A stretch of 64,000 nucleotides of DNA from Actinocrispum wychmicini (GTDB taxonomy: Bacteria; Actinomycetota; Actinomycetes; Mycobacteriales; Pseudonocardiaceae). Positions 28,498-35,522 of the stretch are shown in pieces. A program made the position numbers and the translations under genes. The stretch is taken from assembly GCF_004345645.1 (NCBI RefSeq), contig NZ_SLWS01000002.1, positions 186,001 through 250,000 of the forward strand. Direction: 5' to 3'. The notes under the pieces were generated by a model, which saw nothing but the letters and a program-made list of their open reading frames with translations, was not told where the DNA came from and searched no databases. How positions within the stretch are numbered: position 1 is the first letter of the stretch; the number at the start of each line of letters is the position of its first letter.

Positions 28498-29798
28498 GAC
28501 CGGTCGTGGGCGAACTGCCGGATCGAGGCGATCACGTAGTCGATCATCTCGTCGGTGAGACCTGGAAAAACACCGACCCAGAAGGTGCGCTCGGTGACGA
28601 CATCGCTGTTGTCCAGGCTGCCCGACACCCGATAGCCCACGTTCGCGTACGCGGGCTGCCGGGTCAGGTTGCCCGCGAACAGCATCCGGGTGCCGATCCG
28701 GCGCGCCTCCAGGAAGTTCACGATCTCCGGCCGCGTGAACCCGGCGTCCGCGGCGACCGTGATGATGAACCCGAACCAGCTCGGGTCACTGCCAGGGGTG
28801 GCCGAGGGCAGGATCAGTCCGGGCACGCCGTCCAGGCCCTCCCGCAGCCGCCGCCAGTTGCGCCTGCGGCTCTCGCCGAACTCCGGCAGCCGCTGCAGCT
28901 GGGACAGGCCGAGAGAGGCGTGCAGGTCGGTCGACTTCAGGTTGTACCCGACATGGGAGAACACGTACTTGTGGTCGTACCCGGCCGGCAGGGCCGCGAA
29001 CTGCTGCGTGTAGCGCTTTCCGCAGGTGTCGCACTGGCCTGGCTCGCACCAGCAGTCCCGGCCCCAGTCCCGCAACGACTCCACCACCCGCGCCAGTTTG
29101 ACGCTGTCGGTGGTGACGCAGCCGCCTTCACCCATGGTGAGATGATGCGCCGGATAGAAGCTCACGGTGCTGAAATCGCCGAACGTCCCGGTCAGCTGGT
29201 CCTGATAGGTGGAGCCGACCGCGTCACAGTTGTCCTCGACGAAGAACAATCCGTTCGCCTTCGCGAGCTCGGCCACCTCGGCGACCGGAAACGGGTTGCC
29301 AAGCGCATGCGCGATCATGATCGCTCGGGTGCGCGGGGAGATGGCCTCGGCCACCCGCTCGGCAGTGGTGTTGTACGTGCCCAGTTCGATGTCCACGAAG
29401 ACCGGGATCATCTGGTTCTGCACGATGGGGTTCACCGTCGTCGGGAACCCGGCCGCGACCGTGATCACCTCGTCCCCCGGTTTCAGCCGGGCGTCGCCCA
29501 GTTCGGCCTGGGTGAGCGCGGTCAGCGCCAGCAGGTTGGCCGAGGATCCCGAGTTGGTCAGGTGCACCTTCCGGCGGTGCAGGGTCTTCGACAGCCGCCG
29601 CTCGAAGGTGGTCGCGCTGACGCCCGCGGCGATGCGCAGGTTCAGCGCGGCCTCGACCAGTGCGGCCCGGTCGTCCTCGTCCAGCGCGGCGCCCGACGGC
29701 ATGACCAGCGTCTCGCCGGGCACGAACCGCCGCTCCTGCTCCCGGTCCCGGTGCAGCTTGCGGACCAGCTCAAGGATCAGGTCCTGGCCGTCACTCAT
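28494..29798 (-). CDS. NDP-4-keto-6-deoxyhexose 3-dehydratase (E1, SpnQ/UrdQ-like)
   Basis: A 434-residue PMP-dependent enzyme with aminotransferase fold. It carries the dehydratase hallmark His in place of the PLP-binding Lys (FYPAHHLTMGEGG) and the [2Fe-2S] Cys set in CWCEPGQCDTCGKRY. It removes the C3 hydroxyl, which together with the 2,3-dehydratase predicts a 2,3,6-trideoxyhexose. It needs an electron donor; no dedicated E3 reductase is seen here, so a host ferredoxin/flavodoxin reductase is presumed. It is coupled to the downstream methyltransferase and overlaps the Gfo/Idh gene by 8 bases. Confidence 0.93.
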   Translation of the reverse strand: MSDGQDLILELVRKLHRDREQERRFVPGETLVMPSGAALDEDDRAALVEAALNLRIAAGVSATTFERRLSKTLHRRKVHLTNSGSSANLLALTALTQAELGDARLKPGDEVITVAAGFPTTVNPIVQNQMIPVFVDIELGTYNTTAERVAEAISPRTRAIMIAHALGNPFPVAEVAELAKANGLFFVEDNCDAVGSTYQDQLTGTFGDFSTVSFYPAHHLTMGEGGCVTTDSVKLARVVESLRDWGRDCWCEPGQCDTCGKRYTQQFAALPAGYDHKYVFSHVGYNLKSTDLHASLGLSQLQRLPEFGESRRRNWRRLREGLDGVPGLILPSATPGSDPSWFGFIITVAADAGFTRPEIVNFLEARRIGTRMLFAGNLTRQPAYANVGYRVSGSLDNSDVVTERTFWVGVFPGLTDEMIDYVIASIRQFAHDRS

Positions 29799-30780
29799 CG
29801 CTTCCTCCCGGCAGTGCCACCACAGCGTCGCGCACCCGTTGCATCAGGTCGGCCAGCCGCAGGACCTCCTCGCCCTGCAGGTCGCCCTCGCGGCCGGTGC
29901 GCACGGCACGGACGAAAGTCGTGAGCACGTTGCCGAACTGGTCGTCCGGCGGCAGCGTGCGCCATTCCCGGCGGTCCTGCTGCTCGATCCGGATCACCGG
30001 GGCATGGCTCGCCGGCGGGGTGTACGCCCACTCCACGACGATCCGCCCGCTGCTGCCCCACAGCTCGTACGCCGACCGGTAGCCATGCTCCATCCCCCAC
30101 GTGAGGTGGGCCGGCGTGCCGTCCGGACCGACGAGCAGCGCCGATCCGGACAGGTCGACGCCCAGCCGCCGGTCGCGGCGTGCCGTGGCCCCCACGACCT
30201 GGACGCCATCGCCGAGGTAGAGCAGAGCTGTCCGGACGGGGTAGACGCCGATCTCGGTGAGGGCGCCGCCGCCGACCGGGTGGTAGCGCATGTCCGTCGG
30301 CGGTCTGGGCGGGAACCCGAAGTCCGCGGTCAGTCCGCGGATCTCGCCGATCGTCCCGGCCCCGACGAGCTCGCGAACGGTGTGGTGCTGGGAATGCCGG
30401 GTGAACATCAGGCTTTCCATCAGCGTCAGGTCGAGTTGCTGGGCGAGCTTGACCAGCCGCTCGGTCTCGGCGAAGCAACCGGCCAACGGCTTCTCGCACA
30501 GCACGTGCAGACCTGCCCGCAGCGCGTGCTCCACCCACTCGGCGTGCAGCATCACCGGCAGTGGCACGTAGACGGCCTCGATGTCGTCGCGGGCAAGCAG
30601 TTCGTCGTATCCGGTGACCGGCTCGCAGGCGAACCGCGCGGCGAACCGCTCAGCCTTCGCGCGGTCCCTGCTGGCCACGGCCACAAGTTCGACGTCCGGG
30701 TGCGCGGCCATGCTTGCCAGCATTCGCCGCCACGCGATCGAGGCGCAGCCCAGAGTGGCCATCCGTACCGGGGCGGCCAT
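29791..30780 (-). CDS. NDP-hexose 3-ketoreductase (Gfo/Idh type, SpnN-like)
   Basis: A 329-residue Gfo/Idh enzyme. The Rossmann start is VRMATLGCASIAWRRMLASM, with LCEKPLAGC at about residue 95 and AALTEIGVYPVR-type catalytic-domain residues (seen as GGGALTEIGVYPVRTAL). Members reduce the 3-keto group formed after C2 dehydration. Placement between the 3-dehydratase and the aromatase, with ATG overlapping the aromatase stop (TGATG), supports a deoxysugar role. Confidence 0.88.
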   Translation of the reverse strand: MAAPVRMATLGCASIAWRRMLASMAAHPDVELVAVASRDRAKAERFAARFACEPVTGYDELLARDDIEAVYVPLPVMLHAEWVEHALRAGLHVLCEKPLAGCFAETERLVKLAQQLDLTLMESLMFTRHSQHHTVRELVGAGTIGEIRGLTADFGFPPRPPTDMRYHPVGGGALTEIGVYPVRTALLYLGDGVQVVGATARRDRRLGVDLSGSALLVGPDGTPAHLTWGMEHGYRSAYELWGSSGRIVVEWAYTPPASHAPVIRIEQQDRREWRTLPPDDQFGNVLTTFVRAVRTGREGDLQGEEVLRLADLMQRVRDAVVALPGGSDE

Positions 30781-31703
30781 CAGGTCACCAGGTCGCGGCG
30801 TCGGTTCAGGAACTCCTGGGCACTGCGCAGCGCACCCAGGTTGCGCTCGCCGCGCACCTCGGCGACGTGGTCCTTGGCCTGCTGGACGTCCCAGCCGCGC
30901 TTGGCGACGGCCTCGGGTTTGAGCAACTCGGTCTGCCCGGCCCTGGCCAGGACGCCGTCATTGGTCTGGGTGAAGCTGGTGTAGCCGTAGAGGGCCTGGT
31001 CGAGCGGGGGAAGCCCACCCATCTGCCGCCACACGATCCGATCCCCCGGCAGGCAGACCCGGGCCTGTTTGGTGGTGTGCACGGCGCCGCTGGGCACGCG
31101 CACCTGCATCTCGACGATCTGCAGGCCGGTCTGGTCCTCGCGGGTGTCCACCGACAAGCAGTGGGGGATGGTCTCCGGCCAGCGGTCGGTCCGGTAGAAG
31201 TAGTCGAAGACGTCGTCGAGGTCGCCATCGATGAGCAACTGGGCCTCGTAGAACACTTCCAGGTCGATCAGCTGCTGCCGCTGCTCGGCGACCTTCACCA
31301 GCTGGGCCAGCTGCCGCTCAGCGCCGTCGGACAGCATCTGCTGCGCGCCTGGCGGCTCACCGGCAGGCGTGAACTCATGCCGCAGCCGCACCTCGGTGCG
31401 GTCGTCGGAACTCGCCTTGAAGGACCATTCACCGCTCACCGCGGCCAGGCCCGGTGGCGGGGTCTCGTGCCGGAAGCCGATCCGGCCGGCCGCCGGGTCG
31501 AGCTCGCGGGCCACTTCGGACACTCGGATGGTGTCGCCGTCGACGATCCAGCGCCGGACCCGATCACCGTCGCGAGTGGACTCAAGAAGGGCGGTGTGCA
31601 CCACGTTGCCGAAGAACCTGACAGCTTGGCTGATGTCGGCGACCAGGTCGTACACCTTGCTCGCGGACGCGGCGACCACCGCCGTGTGCACGGTTTCGGG
31701 CAT
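30780..31703 (-). CDS. Didomain aromatase/cyclase (SRPBCC)
   Basis: A 307-residue protein of two START/Bet v1-like domains. The first begins MPETVHTAVVAASASKVYDLV and the second begins near residue 155 with EAQLLIDGDLDDVFDYFYRTDRWPE-type sequence. This is the build of didomain ARO/CYCs that close and aromatise the first ring. A second didomain gene (37690) resembles ActVII, so the two may handle different rings. ATG 31703 is preferred to an in-frame start at 31727 because a GGAGA lies just upstream and the domain starts there. Confidence 0.88.
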   Translation of the reverse strand: MPETVHTAVVAASASKVYDLVADISQAVRFFGNVVHTALLESTRDGDRVRRWIVDGDTIRVSEVARELDPAAGRIGFRHETPPPGLAAVSGEWSFKASSDDRTEVRLRHEFTPAGEPPGAQQMLSDGAERQLAQLVKVAEQRQQLIDLEVFYEAQLLIDGDLDDVFDYFYRTDRWPETIPHCLSVDTREDQTGLQIVEMQVRVPSGAVHTTKQARVCLPGDRIVWRQMGGLPPLDQALYGYTSFTQTNDGVLARAGQTELLKPEAVAKRGWDVQQAKDHVAEVRGERNLGALRSAQEFLNRRRDLVT

Positions 31704-31772
31704 GCGTCTGTCTCCTCTGCCCTGCACTTGCCGGGATAGGGAACTGTGTGACGTGACAGTCGCACCGTGCGC

Positions 31773-31801
31773 TCGAGGACGGCTCCAGACCGCCTCGACG
31801 G
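31773..31801 (+). promoter_or_regulatory. SARP-type triple heptamer repeat C (aromatase operon / aldo-keto reductase)
   Basis: TCGAGGA (31773), TCCAGAC (31784) and TCGACGG (31795) lie at exact 11-base steps in the 119-base gap between divergent genes. Eight bases further is GAGGCT (31810-31815), a possible -10 that would start a near-leaderless transcript at ATG 31823. Confidence 0.65.
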
Positions 31802-31822
31802 CGACGGCCGAGGCTTCGCCGC

Positions 31823-32788
31823 ATGCAGAAACGACTACTGGGGCAAGGACTGACGGTCTCCGCGATCGGCTTCGGGACGCTGGCGCTGACCGGCGGCTAC
31901 GGAGCGGCCGACGAACTGGAGTCGGCGGACACCATCCATGCCGCTCTGGACGCGGGCGTCACCATGATCGACACCGCGGGTTTCTACGCGGACGGAGCGG
32001 TCGAGCAACTGGTCGGCAAGTCGGTCGCGGGCCGCAGGGACCAGGTCGTGCTCGCCACCCGGGGCGGCGTCCGCGCCGCATCCACCGGTGGGCCACCGAC
32101 CATTGTGGACGCGAGCCCGGCCGCGCTGCGGACCGCCTGCGACGACTCGTTGCGCCGGCTCGGCACCGACCGGATCGACCTGTACTACCTGGCGCGGGTG
32201 GACCCCAAGGTGCCGGTCGAGGACAGCACCGGGGCACTGGCCGAGCTTGTCGCGGCCGGTAAAGTACGGCACATCGGGCTGTCCGAGGCGCCGCCCGAGG
32301 ACCTGCGCCGCGCCAGCGCGGTGCACCCGATCGCCGCGCTGGAAAGCGAGTACTCCTTGTGGGAGCGCCACATTGAGACAGCCGTCCTCCCGACGGCCCG
32401 CGAGCTCGGGGTGCCGCTTGTGGCCCATACCCCGCTCGGCAAGGGCATGCTGGCTGGCGCGGTGACCGGGCACGCGAGTCTCGGCCGCGGCGACCACCGC
32501 CGCAACCATCCCCGGTTCCAGGCCGGGAACCTGACGTACAACCGCGGCCTGGTCGACGAAGCGGCCGCCATCGCGGCCGACCTGGACATCACGGTGGCCC
32601 AGCTGGCGCTCGCCTGGCTACTGGGACGCGGCACGGACATTCTGCCGATTCCCGGCACCCGCCGCCGCGCCCATCTGGCCGCCAATGTGCGAGCCTGCGA
32701 GATCACCCTCGATCCGGTGCATACCGCGCGGCTCGACGAGATCTTCGCACCCGGCCGCGCCGCGGGCGACCGCCACCGGGCGTCATAG
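31823..32788 (+). CDS. Aldo/keto reductase with altered catalytic tetrad
   Basis: A 321-residue AKR barrel starting MQKRLLGQGLTVSAIGFGTLAL. The Asp and Tyr of the tetrad are kept (MIDTAGFYADG). Where the family has a Lys (LATK), this protein has Arg (VLATRGG). Where it has the conserved His (YYQHRVDP in canonical members), this protein has YYLARVDP. Two of the four catalytic residues are thus changed. It stands alone between the aromatase and cyclase operons and has a SARP site. Sugar ketoreduction (C3 or C4) is the obvious role, but the altered tetrad leaves the reaction open. Its 3' end overlaps the convergent cyclase gene by 6 bases. Confidence 0.8.
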   Translation: MQKRLLGQGLTVSAIGFGTLALTGGYGAADELESADTIHAALDAGVTMIDTAGFYADGAVEQLVGKSVAGRRDQVVLATRGGVRAASTGGPPTIVDASPAALRTACDDSLRRLGTDRIDLYYLARVDPKVPVEDSTGALAELVAAGKVRHIGLSEAPPEDLRRASAVHPIAALESEYSLWERHIETAVLPTARELGVPLVAHTPLGKGMLAGAVTGHASLGRGDHRRNHPRFQAGNLTYNRGLVDEAAAIAADLDITVAQLALAWLLGRGTDILPIPGTRRRAHLAANVRACEITLDPVHTARLDEIFAPGRAAGDRHRAS

Positions 32789-33562
32789 ATCCAGCAGGGC
32801 GACCGCTCGCGCCCAGCCCGCCCCGGCCCTGGCCAGCTTGACCGGGAAGCAGGCGACGGTGAAGCCGGTGGGCGCGGGCAGTTGGTCCAAATTGGACAGT
32901 CGTTCGATCTGACAGTACTCCCGGTCCCGCCCGGCGAAGTGAGCAGGCCACAGACCGGCGCGGTCACCGGTGGCCTGCCATTGCTCGACGATAAAGGGAA
33001 ACGGCGCGTCGAGGCTGAACGCGTCGGTCCCGATGACCTTCACTCCCTTGTCCAGCAACAGGTGCACGGCCGGTCCAGTCAGCCCGGCGAAGTCGGTGAA
33101 GTACTTCGGTGTGCCCACGTGCCGGTCAGCGCCGGTGCGCAGCAGCACAATGTCACCGGGGCTGATGTCGTGGCCGATCCGGTCGAGTTCGGCCGCGATG
33201 TCATCGCGGTCGATCAGGCCGGGACCGTCGCGGTACAGGTCGAGCAGCACGCCGGGAGCGAGAAACCAGTCGAGCGGCATCTGGTCGATGGTCCGGGGCG
33301 GGTCCGGAGAGTAGGACGCGGTGGAGCCGTAGTGGGCCGGAGCGTCCACATGGGTTCCTGTGTGGACGGTCAGAGTGAAGGTGTCGTTGTTGAGGAACTC
33401 ACCGCCGGGCAACATCTCCGGGTCGAAGTCGATGCCAAGGTGCTCCCGCAACTCGGACGCCATGTGCCGGGCGCCCTCGGCCGGGCTCATCGGCTCGTGC
33501 CGCACCGGGTCCGGTTCCCAGAAGGTGGCGTCCACAGGGGACGACAGATCGATCAGACGCAC
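32783..33562 (-). CDS. Polyketide cyclase, PF04199 (kynurenine-formamidase-like) family
   Basis: A 259-residue metal-dependent cyclase-superfamily protein. It starts MRLIDLSSPVDATFWEPDP and has the family metal motif VHTGTHVDAPAHYG and the GPGL/DRDDIA middle. Relatives such as MtmX and OxyN act in later ring closure of aureolic acid and tetracycline-type tetracycles, usually together with an acyl-CoA-ligase-like protein (MtmL/OxyH), which is also in this operon. The GTG at 33562 is chosen because AGGAG lies 8 bases upstream; the longer frame has no such signal. Confidence 0.85.
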   Translation of the reverse strand: MRLIDLSSPVDATFWEPDPVRHEPMSPAEGARHMASELREHLGIDFDPEMLPGGEFLNNDTFTLTVHTGTHVDAPAHYGSTASYSPDPPRTIDQMPLDWFLAPGVLLDLYRDGPGLIDRDDIAAELDRIGHDISPGDIVLLRTGADRHVGTPKYFTDFAGLTGPAVHLLLDKGVKVIGTDAFSLDAPFPFIVEQWQATGDRAGLWPAHFAGRDREYCQIERLSNLDQLPAPTGFTVACFPVKLARAGAGWARAVALLDL

Positions 33563-33575
33563 CGAAACGACTCCT

Positions 33576-34778
33576 TCAGACGAAAAGGTCACTGGCTATG
33601 CGTAGGTCTTTGTTGCCGTAGGCGATGTGCCGCAGGATCTTCGGGTACACCGGCGTGCGCGCGAGCACACGCGCCATCGCAGGCCGGACGCGGGACGCCA
33701 CCCGGCCGGAGCCGAGCATCGCCTTGCTCTGCAAGGCCTGCGTGCGAAGGACTTTCGCGATGTCACGCCGTCGCGGCACGGTGAAGGCGTCCAGCGCGGC
33801 CGCGCGGAGATCACCGACGGCCAGCGCCCCGACCAGCACGGGATGCAACGCGACCGCGTCCTGGATAGCGAGGTTGATGCCCTGCGCCCCGAGCGGACTG
33901 TGAGTGTGCGCCGCGTCCCCGATGAGCACCAGGCCGTCCTCAGCCCAATGCCGGGCCGTCGCAGCGAACACGTCGAGCAGGGTCAAGTCGGCCAGGCGCC
34001 GGATGGTCCGGACGATCTGCTCGGCGTACTCCGGCACCGCCGCGCACAGCCGCTCCCGCACGTGGTCGAAACCCTGTGCCGCCAGGTCACTGTAGCCCTT
34101 GTGCGGGATCGTCCAGCCGAGCTGCACCTGGTCGGGGTATGACCGATAGCTGAGCACCGGACTGCCATCCGCCTTGTGAATCCGCACGTTCGGCTCACCC
34201 ATGCCGGGTAGCCGCAACCACAGGACGTCGTGGGCGAACATGTCCAGCCGCTGCCATGGAATCCCGGCGAGCGAGCGCACCTTCGAGTACCGGCCATCCG
34301 CACCGACCACGCACCGCGCCCGCACGGAGAACCCGGTCCCGGCGACACCGATGACCCGGCCGGTACCGTCCCGGCGGAGTTCGGTCACCCTGCTGCCGGG
34401 ACGGTGGTCGAAACCGTTGTGCTTCCCGCATTCCTCCAGCAGCTGGGCCAACACGTGCCGCTGCGGAATGCTCAGCAGATGGTCGTATGGGGCGGGCAGG
34501 GCCGCGTAGTCGATGTCGAGCAGGGTCCGGTCCGCGTCGACGAGCTGAAACCGGCGGTGCGGATGACAGCCACGTGCCTTCGCGCCTGCCAGCACACCCA
34601 GGGCATCGAGCAACGCCATGCCACCGGGCTGCAGGATCTCTCCACGGTACTCCCGGTCGAGGGACCGGCTGCGTTCCAGTACACACACCCGCACACCGGA
34701 ACGTGCCAGCAGGAGGGCGAGAGTGAGTCCGGCCGGACCGCCACCGACGACGCACACGTCGGTGTTCACTTCGCTCAT
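33576..34778 (-). CDS. FAD-dependent monooxygenase, short form
   Basis: A 400-residue flavoprotein: VCVVGGGPAGLTLALLLARSG, DG motif CVVGADGRYSKVRSLAG, GD motif LVLIGDAAHTHSPLGAQGINL. It lacks the C-terminal thioredoxin-like domain of the three other FAD hydroxylases here, so it is closer to UbiH/PHBH-like enzymes. Its C-terminus is basic and ends at NKDLRIASDLFV. It is coupled to the SDR by an ATGA overlap and followed by the cyclase. Hydroxylation, epoxidation or Baeyer-Villiger chemistry are all possible. Confidence 0.85.
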   Translation of the reverse strand: MSEVNTDVCVVGGGPAGLTLALLLARSGVRVCVLERSRSLDREYRGEILQPGGMALLDALGVLAGAKARGCHPHRRFQLVDADRTLLDIDYAALPAPYDHLLSIPQRHVLAQLLEECGKHNGFDHRPGSRVTELRRDGTGRVIGVAGTGFSVRARCVVGADGRYSKVRSLAGIPWQRLDMFAHDVLWLRLPGMGEPNVRIHKADGSPVLSYRSYPDQVQLGWTIPHKGYSDLAAQGFDHVRERLCAAVPEYAEQIVRTIRRLADLTLLDVFAATARHWAEDGLVLIGDAAHTHSPLGAQGINLAIQDAVALHPVLVGALAVGDLRAAALDAFTVPRRRDIAKVLRTQALQSKAMLGSGRVASRVRPAMARVLARTPVYPKILRHIAYGNKDLRIASDLFV

Positions 34779-35521
34779 TGCCACAGTCCGAGACCGCCGT
34801 CGACCGTGATGACCTGTCCCTGGATGAACCCGGCCTCGGCGGTGCACAACAGGGCGACCACCCCGGCCACATCTTCGGGTGTGGTGAGCCGCCCGGCCGG
34901 TGTGGCCGCCGCCAACGCGGCCGCCGCCCCCGGATTGGGCGTGTCAGGTCCTTTGTCCAGTTTTGACGTGGACACCGCGTTGACCGTGATCCCCCGCGGC
35001 GCCAGCTCCACCGCGAGATACCGGACCATGCTCTCCAGTGCCGCCTTGGCGATGCCGTGCGCCCCGTAGCCTCGTATCACCGAGTGCGCCCCGGAACTGG
35101 ACACCGCGATGAGCCGCCCCGCCGCAGAGGTCATCGCCTTCGCCGCGCACAGCAACGGATGCAGTGCGAGGCGCAGATCGACCGCCAGCACGTCCTGCGG
35201 CGTGTTCAGCATCGCCGTGGGCCGCCAGGCGTTCGCTGCGTTGTGCACGAACACGTCCACCCGCCCGCGCAGCGTCGCGACCTCGTCGATCAGCGCGGTC
35301 ATCGCCTCGGGGTCGGACGCGTCGCCCCGGTGGAAGGTGATCGAGCCGGGTTGCTCGGGAAGCGGCGACCGCTGGTGGATGGCGTGCACGTAAACCCCGC
35401 CCGCGGCAAGTCTGCGCGCGACGGCGAGCCCGACGCCGCGGCTGCCACCGGTGACAATGGCCACCTTGCCGGCAAGCCCCCACGTCCCGGCCGTCACCCC
35501 GGCCGGTCGGCCCGCGGTCAC
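34775..35521 (-). CDS. FabL-like short-chain reductase (Tyr-x6-Lys type)
   Basis: A 248-residue SDR with the cofactor motif TGGSRGVGLA and VFVHNAANAWRP. The active site reads GYGAHGIAKAALESMVRY, so Tyr and Lys are six residues apart, as in enoyl-ACP reductases of the FabI/FabL group. Classical ketoreductases have three. The C-terminus GQVITVDGGLGLW also matches FabL. It is therefore a candidate enoyl reductase rather than another ketoreductase; the true ActIII-type KR is at 38634. GTG 35521 lies one base after the ligase stop. An ER in this cluster could saturate a starter or the chain. Confidence 0.8.
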   Translation of the reverse strand: MTAGRPAGVTAGTWGLAGKVAIVTGGSRGVGLAVARRLAAGGVYVHAIHQRSPLPEQPGSITFHRGDASDPEAMTALIDEVATLRGRVDVFVHNAANAWRPTAMLNTPQDVLAVDLRLALHPLLCAAKAMTSAAGRLIAVSSSGAHSVIRGYGAHGIAKAALESMVRYLAVELAPRGITVNAVSTSKLDKGPDTPNPGAAAALAAATPAGRLTTPEDVAGVVALLCTAEAGFIQGQVITVDGGLGLWQ

Positions 35522-35522
35522 A

